NCBI RefSeq assembly: GCF_000337595.1
Contig: NZ_AOIL01000042.1
Span: 235,577-299,576 of the forward strand
Direction of reading: 5' to 3'
Length of the DNA: 64,000 nt
Origin: Natrialba taiwanensis DSM 12281
GTDB lineage: Archaea > Halobacteriota > Halobacteria > Halobacteriales > Natrialbaceae
Shown: piece after piece, positions 1-7,847 of the stretch
Position numbering within the stretch: the first letter of the stretch is position 1
Layout of the letters: each line of letters begins with the position of its first letter
The notes under the pieces: model-generated
Database searches by the model: none
What the model was told of the DNA's origin: nothing
What the model saw: only the letters and a program-made list of their open reading frames with translations
Made by a program: the position numbers and the translations under genes

Positions 1-1571
1 GCTTCCTCCTCTTTCGCAGCACCCTCGTCGCCTCCGTCGGCGTCCTCCTCCGGTGCGTGGAGTTCGTCGCCGCCGTTGCCATTGCCATTGTCGCCTGCCG
101 TTTCGTTTGCCGGCGTTTCATCGCTCTCTCGCTGTTCTCCCTCTTCGACCTCTTCGGCGTCGGCCGGCACGTCCTCTTCCGGCTGATCGCCCTCGTCCGG
201 TTCCGTCGGCTCCGTCTTCCGGACCGTGTCCATGCCGATGTATCGCTGGCCGGGTTCGTACTCCACCTCGAACCACGAGAACTTCATCGGGTAGTTGGTC
301 CCCTTGACGACTAGCGTCCGCGATTCCGGATCGAACGCGCTCGGCTGCGGGTTCGTCCCCCCGATCAAGTCCGGCATGATCCAGGGTGACCGTTCGAGGT
401 CGTCGTACGGCGGCAGGTTGAACGTGTTGAGGTGCTGGACGTACTCGTCGCTGCGCTGGTGGAGCTGGCCGGTCTCCATATCGACCGTGTACACCCAGCC
501 CGTCTTCCCCGGCCAGGTCGCAAACTTCCGAGACTCGCCCTCGTGTTCCGCCTCGAAGACGACCGGCGGACTCGGCGAGTCGTAGTCCCACCAGTCGTGC
601 GGCGAGTCCTGGTGGTGCCACTGGTACTCGCCCGACTCGATGTCGACGGCGACTTTCCCGCACGAGTAGGGGTTGTAGCCCGGTCGAACGGTGCCATACC
701 ACGGTCCCGGGTTCGCCGACGGAATCACGACCGTTCCCGAGTCGGGTTCGACCGCACCCGCCGCCCAGGCGGTCGCGCCGCCGTGCATCCAGGAATCGCC
801 GACCCACTCGTGTCCCGGCGTCATATTGACCCGCCACTGCGGATTCCCTTCGAGGTCGATACAGTCGAAGAAGCCGCTGACGCCGAACTCGCCGCCGAAA
901 CTCCCCTTCATGATCCGCCCGTTGTAGATCAGCGGCGGGAACGACGAGGTCGTCCCGCGGGAGCGCTCCCAACTGAGTTCTTCGTGCGTGAGTTCGTCCG
1001 CGACCTGACCGCGGTAGAACGCTGCGCCATTGTAGTACCAGCGTTCCTCGCCCGTGTAACGATCGATCGCGAGCACGCCGAGATCGAGTGTGCTCTTGTA
1101 GACCGTATCACCGAGAACGGCCGCCCCGCGTTCGGCAGGCGGGGTCTGTTCCGACGCCCCGTCGCTGTTCTCGTAGAAGTGCGTCCAGAGGATATCCCCC
1201 GTTCGAGCGTTGAGCGCGTACAGCATGTCCGGCCCGACCGTGGTGTACATGATCGGCGGATCGCCGTCGACGACAATCGGTGATCCCTGGAAGTCGTTCG
1301 GATCTTCCGCAATTTCGAGTCGATACTCGAGTTCGAGATCGCCGACGTTCTCCGGCGTGATGACCTCGGCCGTCGTGTGTCGGTGGCCCTCGTAGCCGCC
1401 GCCGGCGATCAGCCAGTTCGTCTCGTCGGTCTGCGTCTCCGCGAGATCGGACTCGGTAACGTCTCGTTCGGGAATCTGGTCCGTATCTCCCTGTTCGACG
1501 ATGGACTCGCCCGGTTTCTCGTGCCACGGTGCGTCTTCCGGCAGGTCACTGAGGTGTGATTCGTAGGTCAT
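1..1571 (-). CDS. PQQ-dependent dehydrogenase-like quinoprotein (C-terminus beyond the window)
   Basis: An open frame starts at the ATG at 1571 and runs off the left edge, so about 523 codons are visible with no stop. It has the repeated blades of an eight-bladed quinoprotein propeller. The stretch PHDWWDYD (around 590-630) matches the motif near the active-site Asp of PQQ alcohol and methanol dehydrogenases. Such enzymes oxidise alcohols or sugars outside the cell. No signal peptide is visible: the N-terminus is MTYESHLSDLPEDAPWH. The last visible part (1-230) is an acidic, low-complexity E/D/G/N-rich tail. The start lies 7 nt after the stop of a Tat-signal gene, so the two are probably one operon. 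The substrate cannot be told. A non-catalytic PQQ-like propeller is the alternative. Confidence 0.8.
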   Translation of the reverse strand, partial: MTYESHLSDLPEDAPWHEKPGESIVEQGDTDQIPERDVTESDLAETQTDETNWLIAGGGYEGHRHTTAEVITPENVGDLELEYRLEIAEDPNDFQGSPIVVDGDPPIMYTTVGPDMLYALNARTGDILWTHFYENSDGASEQTPPAERGAAVLGDTVYKSTLDLGVLAIDRYTGEERWYYNGAAFYRGQVADELTHEELSWERSRGTTSSFPPLIYNGRIMKGSFGGEFGVSGFFDCIDLEGNPQWRVNMTPGHEWVGDSWMHGGATAWAAGAVEPDSGTVVIPSANPGPWYGTVRPGYNPYSCGKVAVDIESGEYQWHHQDSPHDWWDYDSPSPPVVFEAEHEGESRKFATWPGKTGWVYTVDMETGQLHQRSDEYVQHLNTFNLPPYDDLERSPWIMPDLIGGTNPQPSAFDPESRTLVVKGTNYPMKFSWFEVEYEPGQRYIGMDTVRKTEPTEPDEGDQPEEDVPADAEEVEEGEQRESDETPANETAGDNGNGNGGDELHAPEEDADGGDEGAAKEEE

Positions 1572-1577
1572 GGTCCG

Positions 1578-2516
1578 CTAGTTCGATACTGCGCTCCGCG
1601 GCGCGCGTTTATCGTCTGTAATCCGGATCACGTCCGTGATCAGGAACTCTTGGCTGATGATCATGAGTGCGGTACTGGCGGTCGTCAGCGTCGTCAGGTG
1701 GTCGTCTGCGATCTCCTCGGCCGCGAGGTCGCGCGCGGCGGAGCCGAGCAGGTAGTACCCGCCGAGCATGGACTTGACGTCCCAGAGGCCGCGGTCGATC
1801 ATCTCGCCGGTGACCAGCGGCTCGCGCTGCCAGAGGTAGTGATCGAGTCCGTCGATCCACAGCAGCGACCCTTCCGCGGCCCGCTGGTGGAGCGGCGCGA
1901 CGTACTCGTAGACGACGCCGTCGTCGACCGCATCTGCGGGCGGATAGTCCGGCGTCGCCATCCACCACGAAAGCTGTTCTCTCGCGTTAACGATGTTGAC
2001 GACGAGCGCCGTCTGCTCGCGCTCCGCGAAGCCGACCTCCGAAAGCGTCGCCGGTAACCCATCGATGTGAACCAACTGTCGCGTCGTCGTCTCGATGTGG
2101 TCGGGCGTAAACGCCGGGAGCGTCTCCTCCGCACTCGCGAAAAAGCCGACTTCCGCGAGGTGGTCGTTGATTTCCCACGCCGGTGTCGTCAACGACTGAT
2201 ACGCCTCCGCTCCCGCGTCCGGAACCCCCATCGCCTCGAGTTCAGGCAGGGACTCGACTGACTCCGTCAGCGCCGCGAGTTGCTCGCTCAACAGCGCCGC
2301 ATCGAGCGTCCCCGTCAACCCATCCTGCAGCGCGGTCCCCATTTCCGCCAGGCCGCTCGTTGTTTCGGTCGAAACGTTCTGTCTGAGGTCGGCAAGCGTT
2401 GCCCCCGCAACGCTGCCGCCTGCGATTACCCCGAGCGCTTTCAAGAACTCGCGGCGATCGCTGTCGCTGACCTCGCCGTAACTGTATCGGTCTCTTGGAT
2501 CGGTACCGTATGCCAT
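1578..2516 (-). CDS. Tat-signal protein of unknown function, partner of the quinoprotein
   Basis: This 312-residue protein carries a clear twin-arginine signal: DRREFLK at residues 20-26, followed by a hydrophobic, Gly/Ala-rich stretch to about residue 42. It should therefore be exported folded. The mature part is mostly helical in character and acidic. I see no catalytic motif, no lipobox Cys near the signal, and no C-terminal membrane anchor. It lies 6 nt upstream of the quinoprotein gene, which lacks a signal of its own. By analogy with small Tat-carried subunits of gluconate or sorbitol dehydrogenases, it may serve as the exported small subunit. That role is inference from position only; I do not recognise the family. 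Confidence 0.75.
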   Translation of the reverse strand: MAYGTDPRDRYSYGEVSDSDRREFLKALGVIAGGSVAGATLADLRQNVSTETTSGLAEMGTALQDGLTGTLDAALLSEQLAALTESVESLPELEAMGVPDAGAEAYQSLTTPAWEINDHLAEVGFFASAEETLPAFTPDHIETTTRQLVHIDGLPATLSEVGFAEREQTALVVNIVNAREQLSWWMATPDYPPADAVDDGVVYEYVAPLHQRAAEGSLLWIDGLDHYLWQREPLVTGEMIDRGLWDVKSMLGGYYLLGSAARDLAAEEIADDHLTTLTTASTALMIISQEFLITDVIRITDDKRAPRSAVSN

Positions 2517-2865
2517 GGCACACTTTGGCAGGTGATGGGCCAGCCATTAGCTGTTTCCACAGTTTCGGCCGCTGGTTGATATTTCTCCGCGAAGAATTCT
2601 CCCCGTATTTGCTTCCGACAACGATGGATCGTTGTCACGTTAGTAATCCCGTTTTGACCGACGGCTTCGGCCGTCTCAATCACCGATTTTGTGTGGAGAG
2701 AGCCGCCAGAGGTACTGTACGTGTTCCAAAAGCTGCTAACGCTCGATTGGAGCCGCCTATGGGGAGATTACAGCAGCCACTCCGTCGCTACGCTGACGGT
2801 CAACACGGACACGGAGCGGTCCGACGGTCGCTTCCGCTCTGTGCGAGGTTGACCGCCCAGAAGAA
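2517..2865. other. intergenic region without a recognisable gene
   Basis: About 350 bases separate the Tat-signal gene from the tRNA-Glu fragments. Frames exist on both strands but their composition is arginine- and serine-rich, unlike the acidic real proteins here. No tRNA, CRISPR or long hairpin is visible. The base composition (for example 2575-2700) is more AT-rich than the genes, as expected for haloarchaeal intergenic or formerly integrated DNA. Confidence 0.5.
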
Positions 2866-2888
2866 TGCTCCGTCTGGGATTTGAACCC
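2866..2888 (-). repeat. partial copy of the tRNA-Glu 3' end (att-like)
   Basis: These 23 bases are identical to 2976-2998, the T-arm and acceptor 3' end of the adjacent tRNA-Glu gene. Identity stops exactly inside the T-arm. A second copy of a tRNA 3' end in the same orientation is the usual footprint left by a tyrosine-recombinase element that integrated into a tRNA gene. The spacing to the intact gene is only 110 bp, so any element is now gone or reduced to this remnant. Confidence 0.75.
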
Positions 2889-2976
2889 GCTGCAAATTCT
2901 CGCTCCGCTCGAATTTCCGTGCTTCAAATCCTATCCGTGCGCGCTTCGCACCCTCGTAAAACTCGGCCGCTATAGT

Positions 2977-3050
2977 GCTCCGTCTGGGATTTGAACCCAG
3001 GTCATCGGCTCGAAAGGCCGAAATGATTGGCCGGACTACACCAACGGAGC
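2977..3050 (-). tRNA. tRNA-Glu (anticodon UUC)
   Basis: The minus strand gives a full cloverleaf: acceptor GCTCCGT paired with ACGGAGC, a D-arm with GGTGTAGTCCGGCC, an anticodon loop CTTTCGA containing TTC, and a T-arm GGGTTCAAATCCC. There is no intron and CCA is not encoded. The anticodon UUC reads GAA and GAG, both abundant in this acidic proteome. Fragments of both ends of this gene are repeated on either side of it. Confidence 0.97.
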
Positions 3051-3094
3051 GCATACACTGCGCTACTCCGAGCTTTGACGGACACCGTCCGTCT

Positions 3095-3109
3095 CACCAA
3101 CGGAGCGCA
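3095..3109 (-). repeat. partial copy of the tRNA-Glu 5' end
   Basis: Fifteen bases here match 3039-3053, the acceptor 5' strand of tRNA-Glu plus its first upstream bases. They lie between the tRNA and the A/T-rich promoter-like stretch at 3139-3148, so a transcript from there would carry a false tRNA start before the real one. Together with the 3'-end copy at 2866-2888 it frames the intact gene. Confidence 0.6.
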
Positions 3110-3138
3110 CCTCGTACGCACTCACTGCTTGCCGAGGG

Positions 3139-3148
3139 TTAATAAAAA
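3139..3148 (-). promoter_or_regulatory. likely TATA box of the tRNA-Glu transcript
   Basis: On the minus strand this reads as TTTTTATTAA, the strongest archaeal TATA-like stretch between the phosphodiesterase gene and tRNA-Glu. It lies about 90 nt upstream of the mature tRNA 5' end, implying a leader that contains the 5'-fragment repeat. Confidence 0.5.
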
Positions 3149-3262
3149 ACGTTCCGTTCCGAGCCGATAGTGTGACGCACTGACGTGCACGTGGGTTCCG
3201 TTCCGAACGCTCCGCTTCACAGTGCCGTTCTGGCAGTCAACTCCTCGCGCAGCGCCGCCGGC

Positions 3263-4672
3263 TCACCTGATGTCGAGTAACGCCTCGATCGTCGGCGTGA
3301 CGGCCGTCGCGTCGACCGTCCCCTCGAGTTCGGGTGCGAGTTCAGCTGCGGCCGGGCCGCCGAGTCCATAGCAGCCGACGGCCGACTCGTCCACGCGGCC
3401 GTGGGAACCGCTGACGGTTGTCGCGTCGAGCGACACGAGGCCGTCGTCGCCGAAGAACAGCTCACAGGGGTCAAAGCCGGGCTTGTCGTGGATGTCCATG
3501 TCGGTCGCGTACGGCGGCGCGTTCGCGTGGTCGGTCCACCAGTAGTACTGGAACCAGGCATCGCGGTCGGCGACGAGGATGAACTCGCCCGCGTTCGGGT
3601 GGTCGATCCCCCACTCGGACTTCTCGGCGTCGTCGATGATGGTATCGACGCCGTCGAGTTCACCGAGCAGTTCCCGAGCCGTCTCTAGCGCACCGTCGTC
3701 GGCGTAGACGTGCGCGATCTGGTGGTCGACCATGGCGAACGCCTCGGAGTTCGGGATATCGGCGTCGCCCGACGCATCGGTCTCGAGCAGCCCGGCGTCT
3801 CGGAGGACACGATTTGGGAACAGCGGCCGCTCCACGTCGTGGAAGCCGTATTCGCTGACGAGGTTGACGACGGTTTCGTCCCAGCGCTCGGTTTCGGAGA
3901 GGAACGAGAGGAAGTCCCCGAGCAGGTCGTCGACGGTCTCGAGTTCAGTTTGAAACGCCGCGGAACTGGGGCCGTCGCTCTGGCCGACGTAGTCGAGGTG
4001 GGGGACGTATACCCACAGCAGGTCGGGATCGAACCGGTCGACCGCCTCCTTCGCTGCGGCGAGAATCCACTGGCTGCCCTCCTCGTTCGCCCCCGGCCCC
4101 CAGTAGTTGTGCAGCGGGAAGTGGGCGTATTCCGCCTGCAAGTCGTCGTAGAACTCGTCGGGGTTCGTCCAGCAGTTCATCTCGAGGAGGGTGTTGTCCT
4201 CGTCCTCGATGGGCGAGGGCGTCACCGCGATGTCGGCGGTCGTCCCGATCAGGTGCTGGAAGAACAGGGCACCGGTCGTCAGGCCGGCCTCGCTCGCGGT
4301 CTCCCAGATCCGGTTTCGATCGCCGCGGTCGCGCTCCCAGAACTCGGCGACTTCGCGCTCGCGGTCGAACTCGCCGCTCGAGACATCGCCGTGCTCCTCC
4401 GGACCGGTTCCGGTCGCGAGCGTCGTCTGGACCGGCACCGTCACTGCCGGAAACGGCGGCCGGAGATCGGCGACGCGCTCGGCGGGGAACATCGAGTGCA
4501 GCGTTGGCGTTCGTTCGGCACCGATGTGTTGCGGTTGTAACCCGACCACGTCGAGGACGATGACGCGTTCCGTCGCGTCGGTCGCTTCCGCGCTGAACGC
4601 GAGCGGTGCGGTCGCGGCTTCTCCGTCGGTGTTGTGCGGGGTAGCAGTCGAAGTGTCTGTCTCGTCAGTCAT
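3263..4672 (-). CDS. alkaline-phosphatase superfamily phosphodiesterase/nucleotide pyrophosphatase-like (EboF-like)
   Basis: This 469-residue protein belongs to the type I phosphodiesterase/nucleotide pyrophosphatase group. Visible motifs are VIVLDVVGL near residue 34 (first metal Asp), FPAVTVPVQTTLATGTGP with the Thr nucleophile position, HLDYVGQSDGP (metal Asp), and a late GSHGRVDES (metal His). The usual SDHG motif appears instead as SEYGFHDV, an Asp-to-Glu and His-to-Tyr change, so one metal site may differ. There is no signal peptide, so it should act in the cytosol. Its start overlaps the stop of the inositol-synthase-like gene by four bases (ATGA), implying translational coupling. In ebo clusters a protein of this superfamily accompanies a UbiA enzyme; the substrate is unknown and may be a phosphorylated cyclitol or prenyl diphosphate product. 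Confidence 0.85.
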   Translation of the reverse strand: MTDETDTSTATPHNTDGEAATAPLAFSAEATDATERVIVLDVVGLQPQHIGAERTPTLHSMFPAERVADLRPPFPAVTVPVQTTLATGTGPEEHGDVSSGEFDREREVAEFWERDRGDRNRIWETASEAGLTTGALFFQHLIGTTADIAVTPSPIEDEDNTLLEMNCWTNPDEFYDDLQAEYAHFPLHNYWGPGANEEGSQWILAAAKEAVDRFDPDLLWVYVPHLDYVGQSDGPSSAAFQTELETVDDLLGDFLSFLSETERWDETVVNLVSEYGFHDVERPLFPNRVLRDAGLLETDASGDADIPNSEAFAMVDHQIAHVYADDGALETARELLGELDGVDTIIDDAEKSEWGIDHPNAGEFILVADRDAWFQYYWWTDHANAPPYATDMDIHDKPGFDPCELFFGDDGLVSLDATTVSGSHGRVDESAVGCYGLGGPAAAELAPELEGTVDATAVTPTIEALLDIR

Positions 4673-5910
4673 GCATCACTGTGGCGAGCGGCGTAATCGT
4701 ACAGCCAGTGCAGTTGCGCCGAGAAGTCGTGTTCGTCGACGCCGATCGGGGCCTTGAAGAACGACGCCAGGTGCGGCTGGAAGCCGCCCTCGCCGAACTC
4801 GTCGGCGTGGACGATCAGTCGGACCAGATCGAGCACGAGCGGCGCGGCCAGGGCCGAATCCGAGCCCTCCCAGGTGAACTGCATCGTCATTTCGGTGTTC
4901 AGGAACCCCTCGAAATGGATGTAGTCCCAGGCGGTCTTCCAGTCCGCGAGCGAAGGCGTGTAGTCGATCCGGACGCGGTTGTGGCCGATATCGGGTAGGA
5001 TGGATTCGAGCACGTCGCCCTTGCTCGAGAGTTTGCCGGCGGCGTTCGCCTCGTCCTCCAGCACGAGGCCGTCCTTGTTGCCGAGGATGTTGTGGCCCTC
5101 CCAGGACAGGACGTTCAGATTACGGCCGGCGAACATCGGCGCGAGCGCGGACTTGACCAGCGTCTCGCCGGTCTTGGCGTCACGGCCCACGTGTGGCACC
5201 CCACGGTCGACAGCGAGTTCTCGAATCCCGCCGAGGGCGTTGCCCGTGCTCGGCGTGAAGTTGATGAAGGGGTGGCCGGCGTCGATCGCGGCGTAGGCGT
5301 AGAGGACGCTCGCGGGCAGGTCCCGGTCGTCCGAATCGATGGCGTCCTCGAGCGCTTCGCGGGTATCGTATCGTTCCGGCGAGGCGAGTTCGGGTTCGGT
5401 GGAGGCAACGTTGACGACGACGAGTCGATCGATCTCGTGGGCGGTCCGGAAGGACTCGTAGTCGTCGCGGATCTGGTCGACGACGGTTCGTATCGCGAGT
5501 TCGCGATCGAGGTGGTCACTGTCGTCCGTGACGGCGGCCCCGCAGTTTACCGCCGTGCCGACTTCGATGCGCTCGTCCACGGCGGCGAGGTCGTCGCGGA
5601 CGCTTGCGAGCGTCTCCTCGTCGGGGACGCCGTTTCGCTCGCACTGGCGCTCGGCCTGGTCGACGAGCGAGGTCGGATCGATGTCGTGGCCGCCGAAGAC
5701 GAACGCCGAAACGGGCGGCAGCTCGAGGCTCGAGACGGGTTCGCGCTCGGTGACCATCCCAGTCGTCTCGGCGCGACCGGTCGCGATCGCCCGAGCGCCG
5801 ACGATCGACATGGTTGCGACGTTTCCACGCGCACCGACGAGCCAGACGCCGATTCGCTCCGCGTTCGTCAGCTGGGCCGGCTCGTCCCGGGACGGTGACT
5901 CAGCGGTCAT
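4669..5910 (-). CDS. inositol-3-phosphate synthase-like cyclase
   Basis: The protein has 413 residues from the ATG at 5910. That start was chosen because it places the Rossmann motif VWLVGARGNVA near residue 22; the frame stays open about 90 codons further upstream but in non-coding-like sequence. Family hallmarks are FINFTPSTGNALGG, DAKTGETLVKS, LSWEGHNILGNKDG and the C-terminal FEGFLNTEMTMQF. Myo-inositol-phosphate synthases convert glucose 6-phosphate to inositol phosphate with NAD+ by an intramolecular aldol cyclisation. This copy sits in an ebo-like cluster instead of beside phospholipid genes, so it may be the cyclitol-forming enzyme of that pathway. It heads a two-gene operon with the phosphodiesterase. 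Its exact product is not certain from sequence. Confidence 0.88.
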   Translation of the reverse strand: MTAESPSRDEPAQLTNAERIGVWLVGARGNVATMSIVGARAIATGRAETTGMVTEREPVSSLELPPVSAFVFGGHDIDPTSLVDQAERQCERNGVPDEETLASVRDDLAAVDERIEVGTAVNCGAAVTDDSDHLDRELAIRTVVDQIRDDYESFRTAHEIDRLVVVNVASTEPELASPERYDTREALEDAIDSDDRDLPASVLYAYAAIDAGHPFINFTPSTGNALGGIRELAVDRGVPHVGRDAKTGETLVKSALAPMFAGRNLNVLSWEGHNILGNKDGLVLEDEANAAGKLSSKGDVLESILPDIGHNRVRIDYTPSLADWKTAWDYIHFEGFLNTEMTMQFTWEGSDSALAAPLVLDLVRLIVHADEFGEGGFQPHLASFFKAPIGVDEHDFSAQLHWLYDYAARHSDA

Positions 5911-6211
5911 TTGGCCCCGCGGACGTTCGACGGACGGGCACGATTCGTTCTGTCGAGTTCTCCAGCGGTCCGTGGCGACCATCGCGCGATCGGTCGTGAG
6001 TTCGTCGACAGCGGCCGGGAGTGGTCGGTCATCCGGAAGCAATCCGTTCGGCACGGGTTTTGTTATGCCCGGCGTAGCACGCGTAAACCTGTATTGAGCG
6101 TTCGTAACACGATATTCCCCGCGAGTCGCGCCACCGTCATTCAGGGACAACAGGAGGTTGCTTGTGTGAACGACCGACATTCCAAAAGCGAGTCATCGCC
6201 GTACTGCGGTT
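5911..6211. promoter_or_regulatory. divergent promoter region of the ebo-like cluster
   Basis: This 301-bp stretch separates the two divergent arms of the cluster and must hold both promoters. The minus arm begins at 5910 and the plus arm at 6212. The plus start is preceded by GCGGTT, without a Shine-Dalgarno sequence. No strong TATA box or long palindrome stands out; the AT-richest parts are around 6053-6065 and 6092-6118. Confidence 0.5.
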
Positions 6212-7012
6212 ATGCGCATTATCGACCCGCACATGCACATGGTGTCACGCGCCGCGGACGACTACAAACGGGCGCGGCGCGCCGGCATCGAGTGCTGTAT
6301 CGAGCCGGCGTTCTGGAGCGGGCAGGACAAGCATCACGCGGGTGCGTTCTTCGATTACTTCGAACAGATCATCGACCACGAGACCGATCGCGCCGAGCGG
6401 ACGGCGAACGTGGACCACTACGTCACGATCGGACTCGAACCGAAGGAGGCGAACTATCGGGACATGGCCGAGGAGGTCCTCGAGCGCATCCCCGAGTACC
6501 TGGACCGCGACCCCGTCGTCGGCGTCGGCGAGATCGGCTTCGACCAGGTGACCGACGACGAGGAGTGGGCCCTCCGCGAGCAACTGGCGATCGCCGAGGA
6601 CCGCGACCTCCCGGTCATCATCCACACACCCCACACCGACAAGCCGGCCGGCACCGAGCGCATCGTCGAGATCATCGAGGAGATGGGCGTCACCCAGGAC
6701 CGGATCATCATCGACCACAACACGGAGAACACGATCGACATCTCCGCGCGGACCGACTGCTGGATCGGCTTTACCCTCTACCCCGGCAAGATCGAGGCCG
6801 ACGCGGCGATCGACCTCCTGGAGGAGTACGGCACCGACAACATGATCTTCAACAGCGCCGCCGACTGGGACCCCTCCGACCCGCTCGCGGTTCCCAAGGC
6901 CCGCGACGAGATGATAGATCGCGGCTGGGATCGCAAAGAGGTCCACAAAGTCGTTTTCGAGAACCCCTACGAGTTCTTCGAGCAGTCGCCGAACTTCGAG
7001 TACGAGGCCTGA
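6212..7012 (+). CDS. TatD-like metal-dependent hydrolase (EboB-like)
   Basis: The protein has 266 residues and a TIM-barrel amidohydrolase layout with all expected metal ligands: HMH within DPHMHM at residues 6-10, a Glu in GVGEIGFD, a His in VIIHTPH, a His in IIIDHNTEN, and an Asp in NSAADWDPSD near the end. TatD-family proteins hydrolyse phosphoester or related bonds. In ebo clusters a member named EboB accompanies the UbiA protein EboC, though its substrate is unknown. It is the first gene of the plus arm; the next gene starts three bases after its stop, so co-transcription is nearly certain. The protein is probably cytosolic. A general nuclease role is possible, but the context favours a pathway role. 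Confidence 0.85.
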   Translation: MRIIDPHMHMVSRAADDYKRARRAGIECCIEPAFWSGQDKHHAGAFFDYFEQIIDHETDRAERTANVDHYVTIGLEPKEANYRDMAEEVLERIPEYLDRDPVVGVGEIGFDQVTDDEEWALREQLAIAEDRDLPVIIHTPHTDKPAGTERIVEIIEEMGVTQDRIIIDHNTENTIDISARTDCWIGFTLYPGKIEADAAIDLLEEYGTDNMIFNSAADWDPSDPLAVPKARDEMIDRGWDRKEVHKVVFENPYEFFEQSPNFEYEA

Positions 7013-7015
7013 CCC

Positions 7016-7846
7016 ATGCAGTTTGGCTTTTCCACCAACGCCTTCAGGGAGTACCAACTCGAGGACGCGATCGAAGAACTCGCCGACGCGGGCTACGATG
7101 GCGTCGAAATCTTACTCGACGAACCGCACCTCTACCCGCCGAACGCGACCGAGGACGACATCGCGCGCGTCCGCACCGTCCTCGACGACAACGACATCGC
7201 AATCAGCAACGCGAACGCGTTCATGCTGACGGCGATCGAGGACTTCCACCATCCGTCGTTCATCGAACCCGACGAAGACTACCGCCGCGAGCGGATCGAC
7301 TACACCCTCGCGGCGCTCGATACCGCCGCCGAACTCGGCGCGCCACACATTTCGATCGAACCCGGCGGCCCGATTCCCGAGGAGAAATCCCGCGAGTGGG
7401 CCACGGACACGTTCGTCGACGGCCTCCGCGAGGTCACAGATCGCGCCGAGGCTGTCGGCGTCGACGTCATGGTCGAACCCGAACCCGACCTCCTGATCGA
7501 AACGTCCGACGAGTTCGTCGACCTGGTAGCGCGCATCGACTCGGAGCGCGTCCGGTGTAACTTCGACGCCGGGCACCTCTACTGCGTCGGCGAGGACCCC
7601 ACCGCGCTGGTCGCGGACCTCGACGAGTTCACGACTCACTACCACCTAGAGGACATTCCCGCGGATCGCCGGCACGAACACACCCAACTCGGCGAGGGGT
7701 CGATGGACATCGACGGGTTCCTCAGCGAACTCGACGACCGCGGCTACAACGGCTTCATCACGATCGAACTCTATCCCTACGAGGAGACGCCGGTCGAGAC
7801 CGCCCGCGGGGCGATGGCGTACCTCGAGGAACACGGGTGGGCATAG
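7016..7846 (+). CDS. sugar phosphate isomerase/epimerase TIM barrel (EboE-like position)
   Basis: The protein has 276 residues and an xylose-isomerase-like TIM barrel that opens with FGFSTNAF. Likely metal ligands are the Glu in MVEPEP, the Asp and His in NFDAGH, the His in HYHLEDI, and the Glu near the C-terminus in ITIELYPY. Enzymes of this superfamily isomerise or epimerise sugars, or dehydrate cyclitols as in the inosose dehydratase group. Beside an inositol-synthase-like gene, action on an inositol-like or keto-cyclitol intermediate is plausible. It lies 3 bp after the TatD-like gene and ends one base before the prenyltransferase start. A second, divergent copy follows at 8964. Bacterial EboE proteins are longer, so the name is positional only. 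Confidence 0.82.
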   Translation: MQFGFSTNAFREYQLEDAIEELADAGYDGVEILLDEPHLYPPNATEDDIARVRTVLDDNDIAISNANAFMLTAIEDFHHPSFIEPDEDYRRERIDYTLAALDTAAELGAPHISIEPGGPIPEEKSREWATDTFVDGLREVTDRAEAVGVDVMVEPEPDLLIETSDEFVDLVARIDSERVRCNFDAGHLYCVGEDPTALVADLDEFTTHYHLEDIPADRRHEHTQLGEGSMDIDGFLSELDDRGYNGFITIELYPYEETPVETARGAMAYLEEHGWA

Positions 7847-7847
7847 G

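Noticed and set aside
2800..3054. An 84-codon minus frame covering tRNA-Glu and its fragment
   Set aside because: It spans a tRNA gene and translates its T-arm twice; not credible as a protein.
5911..7560. A 549-codon open frame on the plus strand overlapping the TatD-like and isomerase genes
   Set aside because: It is arginine-, histidine- and proline-rich, lies over two genes with clear family motifs in another frame, and is typical of GC-rich shadow frames.
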